Shown here: positions 48,074 through 60,012 of the stretch, piece after piece | Numbering within the stretch: position 1 is the stretch's first letter | Layout: each line of letters opens with the position of its first letter | Assembly (NCBI RefSeq): GCF_041146795.1 | Contig: NC_135178.1 | Location: 2,272,344 to 2,336,343 of the forward strand | Direction of reading: 5' to 3' | DNA from: Maylandia zebra | Lineage: Eukaryota; Chordata; Actinopteri; Cichliformes; Cichlidae | Length of the DNA: 64,000 nt | Made by a program: the position numbers and the translations under genes | Notes under the pieces: model-generated | Seen by the model: the letters and a program-made list of their open reading frames with translations, nothing else | What the model was told of the DNA's origin: nothing | The model's database searches: none

Positions 48074-50085
48074 TTACATATCAAACCATGTCAATGTGAC
48101 ATTGAAAAAGAGGCAAATCATCTGTAAACAGTTGTTTAAATGTTGCTCTATTAAAAGCTTCAGTCTGGAGAGAGTTGAGACAGCAATATTAGGCAAAAAC
48201 AGAATTTTTACGATCTCTAACATCTTACCTAGCATTTGTGTGTAATGATTTTCTCCAATTTTGTCAATAAGAAATGGCAGGATTTTTAAGAAAACCAGCA
48301 TCTGCCCAGCTGACTGTTTCAATTTATTGTCATTGATGACAGCGTATACTGACAGATATGGGACAAAGCTTATCCCTCACATCCACAGGAGAATAAGGAA
48401 AACACAGAATTGCACTGTTGAATGAATCTAAGTTCATTTGCCCTGAAAGCGCAAGATTCTTTAAAACACATTTGACTTCATATGAGGCAACACCTTCAAG
48501 AAAAACATGCATGGTGTCTTGTGGGGTTTGATTACATCAACGTGAGGAGATTCTGTTAACTTGCTTCTCCTGTTTATACCATACGTTATATTAAAATTGT
48601 CTTTCAAAAAGTCAGTATTTGCCTTTTCAGTGTCATTACATTTCTTGTAATGACTGGCCATGGTCCTTTTAACAAACAAATAGTCATTAAATTGTTCCTG
48701 CATGTCTTCAGAGTGGCATTCGAAGTGCCTGCATTTACTGTAGGCAAAACCCACTCCTTCCTTGAATCCAGCCACTTCATGCTGAGCTAGAGAGTCTCCA
48801 CACACAGATATGAGTGCCCAGTGAATTGTCCTCTCACCACTTGCAGTGACAACTCGGACACCATCACACAGCTCAATTAAATCACCATTAATCCTCTCAA
48901 ACATCTCATCCATAGCACAACAAGGAAGATCTTTTGATTTTACCATGGCAAGCAGAAGCAGGAAGTCTTGATCTGTACTTAGGACTGATGTTACCTAAGG
49001 TGTAATAAATCACTAACAACTAGTTCCATTTTATCTGTATATAAAATCAACCGCAATGCTGTGCGGACTTAAAAATGTCTCCATCAATGAAATGATGAAA
49101 AAAGCCATCCTTGCATGGGCCTCTCATCAATCACTGCAAGCATTCTTGGCTGTGATAGCAGCTGCTCTAAACTTTTCACCAACGGTATATAATGAAAACA
49201 ATGGTCCTTAACGGCAAGAACTCTGGAGTCTCCACTATTCACGTCACTGTTTGCGGGGCAAGCCGTGTGAGGTATGAATGAAGGACCCAAAGCGCAGGCA
49301 CTGACTGAGATGTAAGGGAGCTTTATTTAAGGAGAGTGACATACAACCAAAAGCGGAAGCAGAACTCAGAAATAATCTAAACAGGAAAAACTAAGAACTA
49401 AACTACAAACCTGAACACGAGAGGATGGAGCGCGGAGGTAACACGAAGACCGACAAGCAGGAAGAACAGCATGGAGGGACACAGACGGACCAGTAACGCA
49501 CACAAGAGGACACATGCTATAAATACACACAGAGGGAAACGAGGAGACTGCACACAGGAGGGACACACAGCTGAACCTGATGAATCTGACGAGACAGGGA
49601 TGATGCAAACTGAATACACTGACACAGGACACAGACCTTCACAGTGAGACAGGAAACTCAACACACACGCAAAGACACAGACTAAGAAACACGGGCTTTA
49701 CACAGAGGAAACACACAGGCCGGGAATGACAAGATGCAGAACGAACTAGAAAGTCTCAACCAGAATACATAATAATAATAAGAAGAAACACAAAAGGCTG
49801 GGTCAAAAGACCCAGGCTACGACACTTCACATAACATACTGTATGTTTTGCAACAATAATCTCTGGTTCAACTGGTTTTAACAGTTCTTTGATGGTCTTG
49901 TCCTGCAAATGGGTGGAAGAAATTTGAATGAAAGGGTCAACACACTGGTCAAATACCCCCATTGCATCATCTTTAGTTGATCCAGGTCCCCAGAATGTCT
50001 CTCAGTCATTTGTTGTTTCAGGTGCTCCTAACAGGGCCTGATATTGCTGGACTCCACTCACGATGTGGTCAACAGCTCTCTGAGG
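48074..50085 (-). pseudogene. Broken transposase-like gene, second unnamed family
   Basis: Minus-strand order: TTTTTTCCTCAG acceptor near 50084, RAVDHIVSGVQQYQALL, GVFDQCVDPFIQISS, LQDKTIKELLKPVEPEIIVA, KHTVCYVK, an LTR-like insertion, then VNSGDSRVLAVKDHCFHYIP, LVKSLEQLLSQ, INGDLIELCDGVRVV, SVCGDSLAQHEVAGFKEGVG, FAYSKCRHFECH, YGINRRSKL, HVFLEGVASYEVKCVLKNLA, LKQSAGQMLVFLKILPFL. I recognise this as a multi-copy fish transposon protein but do not know its superfamily (CACTA-like is one possibility). Stops, shifts and the insertion make it inactive. Confidence 0.6.
49248..49824 (-). mobile_element. Solo-LTR-like insertion, 577 bp
   Basis: Begins TGTTTGCGGGGC, ends CTACGACA. Flanks CGTCAC (49242-49247) and CTTCAC (49825-49830) are a 6-bp duplication with one mismatch. 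It cleanly separates two parts of the transposase-like gene that join in order across it. The left side carries GGAGCTTTATTTAAGGAGAG. Same element style as 35603-36217. Confidence 0.6.
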
Positions 50086-50099
50086 AAAAAACAAATGAA

Positions 50100-53000
50100 A
50101 ATACTAAATCACAGAATTCATATGAAACACAGTGAACATGCAAACTCACAGAGACACACTTTTTGAAAATGGAACCCTTCAATTACATAATGTTAGTGAG
50201 ATGTAATGATCAAATGACTTGCAATGATTTTTTTCCTCAATTTATTTTAAATAATAATATTATCTTCTGCAGCTTTAAGACCTTGTTGTCACTTGATTGT
50301 AATGTGTTTTGAGGGATGGGCTCATAGGTGGAACATGTAAATTGAAAGTTTGTGTTATGTGTGTTCTGTTGTCTCTATTCTTAGCTCATGATAAGGAAAT
50401 ATAGTAGATAGGCAGATTTTGGATGCAACATACATGTCTACTTCCACATATAGCGAGGGAGTGAGATCTGAGTGGTCACTCATGAAGTACATGGAGACAC
50501 ATTCTAATGTCAGGTGGTTCACTCACATACCTAAAGCTGTCCATGACCAGCTATAATATTGGCCATATTACATTTACATTACCACAGTGAGATGACTTTA
50601 GTCTCATGAACAACATCAGCTAATTTTTATTTACTAGCTAATCTTAAAATGACTGTTCAGTACAGAAATGAAGCCCAACAATTATGTTTTTACAGTCCTG
50701 TGGTCTCAGCCTCAGATACTTATCAAATTAAACACAGCTCATATAAAAACAAACAGATGAACCAAAGATTTTCTCTTTCATTTCTGTCAAACAATGCTGT
50801 ATGAAACGTTTCCAGCGGTTAATATCATGGTTGCAAGGCAACCTGGCCAGCGCGACGGAGGCTAGACTGTCCAATATCACAAGCCTCGCACTTCTGGCCT
50901 TAGCGGTATTTGAGTACGCGGCCCTTGAGGACTGTTAGGGCTGCGTACTTTAAGGCTGCAGACCCTGAAGTGGGATACAGCCATTGACTGCAGTACTAGT
51001 ATTAGAGTACTAGACTCTGCGTTAGAGTATCACTTCCTGTTCCTGTTACAACATACAATGGTGTTTTTGTGTAGCTTATCTGCGTAGCACTTTAATAAAA
51101 ACTTTTGGATAACTTCTTATTTCATCGTTTAATCTTCAGGCGCTTCATCTGAAGCACCCTCTCCGTGTACTCACTAATTTATAGTCAAATTTATAGTCAA
51201 AGTATTCATTCACCGTGTCTTTACTTAGCTTAGCTTGTAGCCAACTTGCTAGCAGCGTAGCTGAATGCCTGTGCGGACACCACTTTCTCCAGGACTTTTT
51301 GACAGGAATTTGAGTTTGGACATATTTATTTAAGAGTTGTCAAGGTTTGCACTGTTACGTGCACATAAAAAGGAAAAATCCTAGTTCTGTTATTTTCTTT
51401 ATCTCCAGCTATTGAGTATTTTAGGTAGGGGACAACACTACCATTACTCAATATCACAGTCAAAAGATCAGTAAGTCACAACCTTTGAAGTTCTTTTTGA
51501 TACCACAAAAATGCAATTTAGTGGTCAAACCATGTCTCGGAAAGCCCTTTGTTAGGACCAGCTTCCTGTTTTCAGACACTGATTTTATTTATTGTGTGCA
51601 AAAGTCACTGATTTCAGGCTACAAATAAAAGCAAGCAAATGCAAAATGACTTAGGTTCAGGGAATACACATGCATTTTGTGTTGTCTATAATTTATGTTA
51701 CATATACAGATTTAGTCCAAGCATTAAACCCTTTATTGATTTAATGCTTGGACAGGAAGAAATAAACATATAGCAACAAACATGCAGACATAATCTACTG
51801 AAAACTATTAGATACAGTTGAAAGCCTCAGAATTCCCTCATTCAGAGATAATGCGATTTGTGTCCAACATTAATTTATCAATATTTTTGAAGAACAAAAA
51901 TATGACAAAATGCTAGAAATAACATTTACCTACTAAATTGACAACGCAGGCAACTGTCTTAAAGCCATGAGCATCTAATTTTCTAGTTTAAGCACCACTG
52001 CAGCTCACTGTCACTGTGGGAAGATTCATTTCAGTGAAGCTGCTGCTGGTTGCCATGGTAATTAAGCATAATTGCACAGTTGAAACTGACATTTTTTGAA
52101 CAGGTTCAACAACATTAGTATCTGAGTCTGTGTTATAAGCCTGTCCATCCTATAATATACAGTTTTAATTAGTCAGAATTGTTTTTAGAATTATGTAACT
52201 TTTATGGCATTTTGATAGAACAAGCTCGAAAGGCTAGATGATGTCCTGAGCTGCATTCCCCTTGCTGAAGACCAAAGGCAGAGTGACACCACAACAAGGC
52301 AGCAGTAAAGGTCTGGAGATGTATCACCACAGAAGATGCAACTGGACTCATTATGTTGCTGAATAGATTATCCCCATTAGATCACATCATGTCCAATAAT
52401 TTGTGGATGACAAACTATGTGGTTCAGTGGTTAACACTATCACCTCACAGGAAGATTCTCCTTTGCCTTTGTGGGTTGTTTTCTTAGGGATCTCTGGCTT
52501 TCTCCCACAGTCCACACACATGACAGGTGATTTCTCTCTCTGCCCAGGGGTGATGTGAGGTGGGCAAATGAACTGAATCACTTCTTTAACAGGTTTGATT
52601 CATCCAGGAGGCAGTCTTAAACATCGTCTGCAGACTCACCCACCCCCCATGCTGCTGTTCCACCTCAGCCACTTCACACCTCCTCCACACACCCAGCTCA
52701 CTACTCCCCACCCCCAACCACAGCATACCAACTTTATTGTCTAATTGGCTTTGTGACTCTGAATTTGACTTTAAATCAGTGCAGAAGAAACTTGTTATTC
52801 AGTGCCAGCAGGAGTGAAATTTGCTGATATGAGCCAAGAGGTACAAGAAACGAGTTTGTGTGCGGCCCATTTTTTTCAGAACCGTGAGGGAGCCTGGGGT
52901 GACTGAAGCCTTCCTTTGTACTTCCCCCAGCTGTTACACATAATTTTAATGTTTTTACGGTTAAATATTATCTGTAATCTTGAAGTCTTTTGATCAGGAT

Positions 53001-53630
53001 ATGTGCTTCAAGGTGCACATTAAACAAATATGTAGGACAGCTTTCTTACATTTCTGTAATATCTCTGAAATTAGAAACATCCTGCTTCATAATGACACTG
53101 AAAAGCTTGTTTATGCATTTACTACTTAATACTTCAAGTACTTCTCTTGTAATTTATTATTATCAGGCTGTCTTAAAAACTTTGTCTGATGACCCATTCA
53201 CAAAAAAATAAATCACAAAATCATTTCCAACTTCACTGCTCCATTATATTTCCATCATATCCTGTCTGTCTGTTGGACACTTCCTGTAAATTAAGACGAC
53301 TGCACTTAAACTTTTAACTGATGATCATACAATGTAAACAGTTTGTGTCGAGGCCCTGGCAGTAATGGAAAAGGCAAATATCGAGTGCCATTACAGCTCC
53401 AAACATATACAAAGGGTCTTTGAATAGAGGTCTGCGTGTACCACAGAGCCATGGCTCACTGTCTGAGTGTCTAAATGAGTCTCACAGGCCTGAATGCTCG
53501 CTTGAAGTTATTAATAACAAGCATGAATTTTGGACTTTAAACTGTGTTTTAAAGTTTTACAGCTTTTCCTAGTAATAAAAACCTCCTTTATTGCCTTTCA
53601 TATTGCACAAAGTCATCAAGCAAACAACAA
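50100..53630. other. No recognisable gene
   Basis: AT-rich intergenic DNA. A slightly GC-richer patch at 50810-51020 (GGTTGCAAGGCAACCTGGCC, repeated ACTCT/GTACT words) looks like a TE fragment but I could not classify it. No splice-linked coding segments seen. Confidence 0.45.
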
Positions 53631-53639
53631 TTAAATGAC

Positions 53640-53990
53640 AAAAAAGTTTGTTTTTCACTTTTTACCACAGAAATGTCAGTTTTTTACGACTACAGTTTAA
53701 AAAACAAAAGGAAAAAACTGTGCAGTTTGAGCAATGAGCTGTCAGGGCTTTTTTCTGTAATCTGTAAGAAATTCACATTTGAGATTTGTTGGTCTGGAAA
53801 AGGTTATAAAGCCACGTCTAAAGCTATGGGACTCTACCAAACCACAGGGAGAGCCATTGTCCACAAATGGAAAACATGGAACAGTGGTCAAAAAGGAGTG
53901 GCCGGCCGTCCAGCCACGACTCATTCAGCCCAGAACAACATCCAAAGAGCTGCACGACTCACTCGCCTCAGTTAAGGTTCATCACAAGGG
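53640..53990 (+). pseudogene. Tc1/mariner transposase N-terminal relic
   Basis: Reads SGKGYKATSKAMGLYQTTGR, AIVHKWKTWNSGQKG, then after a shift TSKELHDSLASVKV. This is the paired-like helix-turn-helix end of Tc1-type transposases. Catalytic DDE parts are absent, and the relic ends near 53990 where another repeat begins. Confidence 0.85.
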
Positions 53991-54074
53991 GGAAGTAACA
54001 AAGTACAAATACTTTATATTCTACTGTACTAACGTAGAACTATCAGGCATCTGTACTTTACTGGAGTAGTTTTT

Positions 54075-54690
54075 TTCCTGACATTTTTAAACACCAACAC
54101 AGCCGGAGATCGACAGACGGATTGGGGCTGCAGCTGCAGTAATGCGGACGCTGCACCGGTCCGTCGTGGTGAAGAGGGAGCTGAGTGTAAAAGCGAAGCT
54201 CTCAATTTACCGGTCGATCTACGTCCCTACCCTCACCTATGGCCACGAGCTGTGGGTAGTGACCGAAAGAACGAGATCGCGGATACAAGCGGCAGAAATG
54301 AGCTTCCTCCAAAGGGTGGCTGGCCTCTCCCTTAGAGATAGGGTGAGAAGTTCGGCCATCCGGGAGGGGCTCAGAGTAGAGCAGCTGCTGCTCCACATCG
54401 AAAGGAGCCAGCTGAGGTGGTTCGGGCATCTGACAAGGATGCCTCCTGGGCGCCTCCTGGGTGAGGTGTTCCAGGCATGTCCCACCGGGAGGAGGCCCCG
54501 GGGCAGACCCAGGACACGCTGGACAGATTATATCTCTCGGCTGGCCTGGGAACGCCTTGGTATTCCCCCGGATAAGCTGGAGGAGGCGGCTGGGGAGAGG
54601 GAGGTCTGGGCCTCTTTGCTTAGGCTGCTGCCCCCGCGACCCGGCCCCGGACAAAGCGGATGAAAATGGATGCATGGATGGATTTTTAAA
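54075..54690 (+). pseudogene. LINE reverse-transcriptase C-terminus (Rex3/RTE-like)
   Basis: An open frame to 54663 reads MRTLHRSVVVKRELSVKAKL, SIYRSIYVPTLTYGHELWVV, RIQAAEMSFLQRVAGLSLRD, SQLRWFGHLTRMPPGRLLGE, GRRPRGRPRTRWTDYISRLA, ending LLRLLPPRPGPGQSG. It is followed by ATGGATGCATGGATGGAT, a Rex3-like GATG-type tail. A 5'-truncated copy with few mutations, so a fairly recent insertion. The catalytic YADD region is not included. Confidence 0.82.
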
Positions 54691-54699
54691 CACATATCT

Positions 54700-56630
54700 G
54701 TACTTTGGACTGCTTAAATTTTCTCGTTACTTTTGGTTTAACACATTTGCAGGGAGTTATTGTTTCTGTCACTGTGAGCCTTCAGTCCTCTTTCAAATAA
54801 TCACCAGGGGACATAGTGTAAAAAGAGATCATGTGTGCCATAGTAACAGGTCCAAGTGGGCCCGCTGTGTGGTTTTGTTTTTTTGCCACAGCTCTGGAAC
54901 GACTGCAGGTGTCCATAAGTTGTGGTTGCCATACGTCAGCATCTAACAAGCCCTAAGCATAAAGGGAGTGGCAGGTCATTTCAAATGCAACGTTTCTATC
55001 AGCTCAACAAACATCAGCAAACACACAAACTGTTTTTGTGCAGTTTGTCTCACAGTGTGTTGATAGCTAAAAGTCCAGCTGCTGTATTTCACAGGGACAG
55101 AAGCAAGTTTGAGATAACTTCACTCAGAGGTGGACAAAGAATACAGGACAGGAAGAGGAGAGCTTATATTTAAAGATAAGGACTGCTCAGTGGGATTTGA
55201 TGTAAATTTAAAGCTTACATTGATTTCCTCATGTTCTCATATTGTGAAACATGCTGCAAAGCTAACTTAGACTAACTGTGTTATTTAAAGACCCCATGAA
55301 AATCCTCTGCAGGTTAGTGCAGGATTATCAGGTTGGTTTACAGTAAAGAACTGTGTGTGACTGATGCACAATGGCTGTGGTGCTCGTGGTCTGTTACATC
55401 AAGTGTAACAGAGATGAATATGAATTTTAGCTAAAGATGCTTAAATGTAGAAAAAGAGACGGTGTAAACAATGACCTGTCAGTGTAGAGGGTGGAAATCA
55501 GCCAGGTCAACTCGTGAAATACCTGCTTACATCTTGTTGATTTCAGTTGTGTTAATCTACAAAGAGCCACTACAGCTGATTTTAGGGTTCCCCCACTCTA
55601 AGATGGAAACCCCTGCTGAGCAAAATGAACAAAGGCTGCTCTCAGTTTTGCCAGAAAGCATTTCAATGATCCCCGAGACTTTTGGGAAAATACTCTGTGG
55701 ACTGTTGAACTGTCTCTGCTGCTCGTCTGCAGAGTGACGAGTATCTCAGCCTTCCACACAGTTAGCCTTTTGTTCTCTTCATTCAGATTGTATCTTTGAC
55801 TCTAAGACCTGTTGTTTGATCTTTTCCCTCCACCTCTCCTGGTTTATTTCTCACCGATCTCACTTGCTGCAGTGACTACAATAAAAACATCCCGTTTGTG
55901 GAACAGCACGTGTGTCTGATCACTCTGCACTGCACGCTCAATACAAATCTCACTGCCAGTAAGGACCTCAGTCGCAAAGAGAAAACCTCAACACATAATA
56001 TACACAATACATAAATCCCAGCTGTCATAATGTGCACCAAAAAGGGATTAATACTGTTTTTTCTCAGTCCTTACAGCGCTTTCTGTCACCTAGAGCCAGT
56101 TAATATGTCCAGACCAGCCCTACTGTGAGTGTGTGAACAAATGCCATCGTTTTTAAGCCCCACAGATACAATCATAGTCTACCTGTACAATGCAATGTAA
56201 TCCAAATAGTGAAGCACATATACAGAAGGGTCAGTGAGCTGGGATTTTAAACCGTAAAATGTAGCATTTTTAATCTTTTGCCAGAATCACACTCTTACTT
56301 TTCTGAGTTCATGTATTTGAAGTGAAATTAAAGCTAATTATAGTTTAATGGCAAGAAAGTGAAAGTGGAAAGTGCTAAAAATAGAGAATTATCCTTTTAA
56401 GTGAATCTAAATATTTTCATTCCTCCTTCTAAAAGAAGCTTCATCTCCTCTCTGTTTATACCAACTCTACTGTCTGATTGGCTTTTGGGGACTCAGATTT
56501 GACGTTTGCCAAACAGAAAAATCAATATTGTTTTCACTGAATGTTTTCTAACAGTAAATATTTTTCAAACATTTGTTGTTTCTGTCTTTCCATGTGTTGT
56601 CCCTTAATCTGAACTGGAACCAAATGAAGC
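54700..56630. other. No recognised gene
   Basis: Contains short frames such as 55471-55737 plus (TCQCRGWKSARSTREIPAYI...) with no recognisable domain. A polypyrimidine stretch near 55820-55850 has no matching exon. Nothing firmly supported. Confidence 0.4.
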
Positions 56631-56639
56631 AGAGTGTAA

Positions 56640-57256
56640 GCACCTCCTAAGCAGCAGCAGCTACAGTGAGTCAGTGCAGGTGATTTGAGACTATGAGAAA
56701 TCTGAGAGACTCAACACTGATCAATTTAGGCTCCAGAATCTAGATTCAGGAATGTGCAGTTGTGAAGACGCCAGTAAAGAGAGCATGGAGACTGATAGCA
56801 TCAATATGACCGATAGCCCTGATGAGAAGCCTGACGGCAAGGGCGAGAATGTGGGAGGGAATAAACAAAAGGCAGATTTTCAGAGGCTGTTTGGAAGCAG
56901 CAGAGGTGTTTATTCAGGTTTGCTCTGATTATGAAGCAGCAGGCTGACAGCCTGGAGCCTCCCAGCTTGGATTCAGAAGTGTGGAAGAGGAGCAGCTAAG
57001 TCAGGATAGGGTCATGGAGGATGCCAAGTCCACTGAATCCACACGCTTCCTGTTTCCACCTCATCCTTCCAGTGCTCTACTATACTCCCTGCTCTCTCTA
57101 CCACAACTGCCTTTGAACTTGCCTGAGCCAGGTCTGAGTCCAGCTTTGCTACTCCAGCCAGGTCACATGACACAGGGGTGTGGTCTGATGTCAGCAGGCA
57201 GGTCAGTGGATCCCTCTGGTGATGGATATATGCCAGTGAAGCAGGAGGAGGCCTGA
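56640..57256 (+). pseudogene. Possible cytokine-receptor cytoplasmic-tail relic
   Basis: Consecutive plus-strand frames, with a stop (near 56684) and a frame change near 56910, read LDSGMCSCEDASKESMETDS, SPDEKPDGKGENVGG, DFQRLFGSSRGVYS, then VEEEQLSQDRVMEDAKSTES, TRFLFPPHPSSALLYSLLSL and a terminal DPSGDGYMPVKQEEA before a stop. The acidic/Ser/Pro-rich character and the closing YMPV tyrosine motif resemble the intracellular tail of class I cytokine receptors. No transmembrane or extracellular exons were found nearby. The identification is a guess from composition and motif. It could also be an unrelated relic. Confidence 0.28.
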
Positions 57257-57259
57257 GAA

Positions 57260-58900
57260 CAGACAGCAGGCTTAACTAGCAGGACAAAGTAGCATGTAGT
57301 ACTTGAAGGAGTCATCACAACCAATCAGTTCTCAGGAAAATCAAACACCACATAAATATTTCTCTTCTTTGATTTTCATCAATGTATTTCCTTTTATATA
57401 TTTTCTGTCAATATTTCTGCCTGATTAGAAGCTCATAGGCAGTTCCTGTCACTCTACAATAAAATAATGAAGAGGCTGCCCTCTCTGCCCTCCCACTAGC
57501 TGACCTAACTGACACAAGTAAACTGTGCTAAGATGCCCTACATGGACTAAGGTTCTTGGCCACATACATATAGATTTGCTTGGCTGTAGAAATCCATGCC
57601 ATGAAGCTCCCAGCGCACATTTTTGATGCTTCTGTTTGTGGCAGAGCAGGTTTGGAGCTCTGCAGAGCCTTGGTGACTTTTACTGACTATGCACCCCTAC
57701 CCATTTATTATAAACTAACAGCACAACTGTTTTTTCTTTTTTCTATATTACACATGTATGATTTAGATTTATGTGGCAGCTATTTACTGACCTGACAAAG
57801 TTATCTGAAATGATGTCATGTCATGAATAACTCAAGTTATTTTCCATGAAAATTAAAAGTGGGGAGATTCTCAAAAAATGAATGAGACGTGCATGTAATT
57901 TGATATATTTTGTTGTTTTGTGTGTGTGTTTGTCTGTGTGAAGTTTTGATGTGTATCTGAAAAACGCATTTTGAAAACACTGGAAAGACCTCAAGACATA
58001 TTTTCTTTATTTTCTATGCAAAAACACCTTCCAGCAAGCCTTTTCAGTGTGAAATTTAGTGCGTATAGAAAATACCTGTGCCAGGTTGTCTCCATCTAGT
58101 GGTGAACATGGCCTTACCACTACATCAGGTGAGTTTTTCTCTGTGCACAGTGACACAAAACTCATCTAACAACACAAAGTATTAAAAAAATACAGCATTT
58201 TAAAATGATGTAGGACGATCAAGGCAACGTTACAGATTCAGTAAGAGCTGGAGTTTATTGTAAACCTTAAAATATGCCGGGCTTCACACTGACACAATTG
58301 CTTATGTCTAGCATAGCTCTGTTAATATAAATTTTATTCAAAACGTGTCCAGTTTAATGTCTTAAACTAAAATGGCATTAAGGTTTCAATGAGCTAAAGT
58401 GGTCCCCCTGAGTCAGCACCCAGAAACCTATCATCTTTTAAAACTGTGGGCATAACAACGAACGTTGCTGGGATCTTAAAACACTGGGGCTAAACCCAGA
58501 CCTGAACTCTTTTGTATTTTCACTCAGTAAGAGCATATGTGCTGGTTATTACACAATATCAAACGACAGCATTAACACGGGGTTACAATTACCTTCTCAC
58601 ATCGTCGCATCGAGAGTTTATCCATTGAGCATTAGAGTTCAACAATGTTACATCCAGTTCAAAGCAGTTTCACTAACGCCAGCGAAACAAGGCTAACAGT
58701 ATATAAGAGCACAAAGACAGCTTATCGACAGCTCGACGTATCGTCAACAACTCACGTCAGTATGGCTGCCATCGGTCATCTTTTAACTAACCAGAAAATG
58801 AACTCTTACGCGGTACACTATACACATATACAGTATATTTCTTTTACTTGTTTTTAAAGTTGGAGTATTTATATATTACCCTGAAATCTTTTGCTGTTGA
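57260..58900. other. No recognisable gene
   Basis: AT-rich DNA with isolated short frames (for example 57580-57795 plus, with a hydrophobic end) lacking partners or motifs. Confidence 0.4.
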
Positions 58901-58919
58901 GCAGGAGAGCTCCAAAGCG

Positions 58920-59090
58920 TCCCCCTGTAACCATGGTTACGCAGAGACGTTAGCGTTCCAGTGGTGACGTCACAGAGTATACAGAGGACAGAAGTGTGAC
59001 AAACTGATATTTGGAGGGATCTGCATCTTTTGTTGGCACTTTTCTGCTGAGATCCGGAGCTCGAGTCCCTGGTGCCCAGGGGTAAGATGA
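58920..59090 (+). promoter_or_regulatory. Promoter-like segment with palindromes and a splice-donor-like site
   Basis: Contains a perfect 14-bp palindrome GTAACCATGGTTAC (58927-58940) and a full palindromic CRE GTGACGTCAC (58964-58973). About 110 bp downstream is CCCAGGG|GTAAGATG, a good donor consensus. Together they look like a promoter and non-coding first exon reading rightwards, but no downstream coding exon was found before the satellite. Confidence 0.35.
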
Positions 59091-59904
59091 GTTGCTGTGT
59101 TCCTCACGGAGAAAAACTACTTAACATGGAATAACTTCAGTCTCGGATGGAAAAAAAAGATGCAAGCAAAAGAGAACAGCAGATTTCTTCAAACGGTAAG
59201 GAGCTTCTACCAAGTGATATCTGATAAGCTTAAAACTTCGAGCGTAAATCTAATGTCCAGATTCATGCTAAACTTTTCTGATTAATCAGTGAATCTGCTC
59301 ATGTGTCGCCGTTTAAAGCTATCAGGTAATTTCATGGTGAGAAATGTCTTTGACAAAAAAATTGCAGGATTAATTAAAGGCTATATATGTCTGCTAGGTT
59401 AGGACGTGGTTAGGAGCAAATACTTAAGACACAGAGAGAGAGATTTTGCTCTTACAGAAATCTTTATTAATATTTATTAATATTCCATAAGCTTGTTTGT
59501 GGGCAAAGTCAATAAATGGTCTCCTGGCTGTAGGTTTTCCCACTGAGCCAAATTTGCAAAAATACCAGATTTTACAATCAAGGAACAAACTAGTGTAAAG
59601 AACAAATTGCCTGTTAAACAGGAATTTGGGTTTGGAGCTTAGGGGCAACTTCCTCTAAAGCCATTGAAGTGATTTGGGAGATTTTACAGTTTTGCAATTA
59701 TGAAAAACAAAAACAAAAAACAAACAGATTTAAGGTGAAACAAATGTTTTCAAATCATGGAATGGTGGTGACATTATCGCTCATTCCATATTGTTCCCAA
59801 AGCGTGCAGTCTTTTTCTACTTCAAAAGTTAAAGCAGAGTTTGTTTGTTTTTAACTTCTTTAATAATATAACTCTGCATATGTGTACATGCATGTGCACT
59901 GATG

Positions 59905-60010
59905 TGAAGTTACAATGCCTTGATAAAGTATTCATAGCTCTTGAACTTTTACACATTTTGTCACCTTACAACCACTAACAAAATACTTTTTTTATTGACA
60001 TTTTCTATGC
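59905..60010. repeat. Possible DNA-transposon end at the satellite border
   Basis: TGCCTTGATAAAGTATTCAT followed by AGCTCTTGAACTTTTACACA and TTTTGTCACCTTACAACCAC resembles a dispersed vertebrate Tc1-like end. It stops immediately before the first satellite unit. Confidence 0.4.
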
Positions 60011-60012
60011 TA

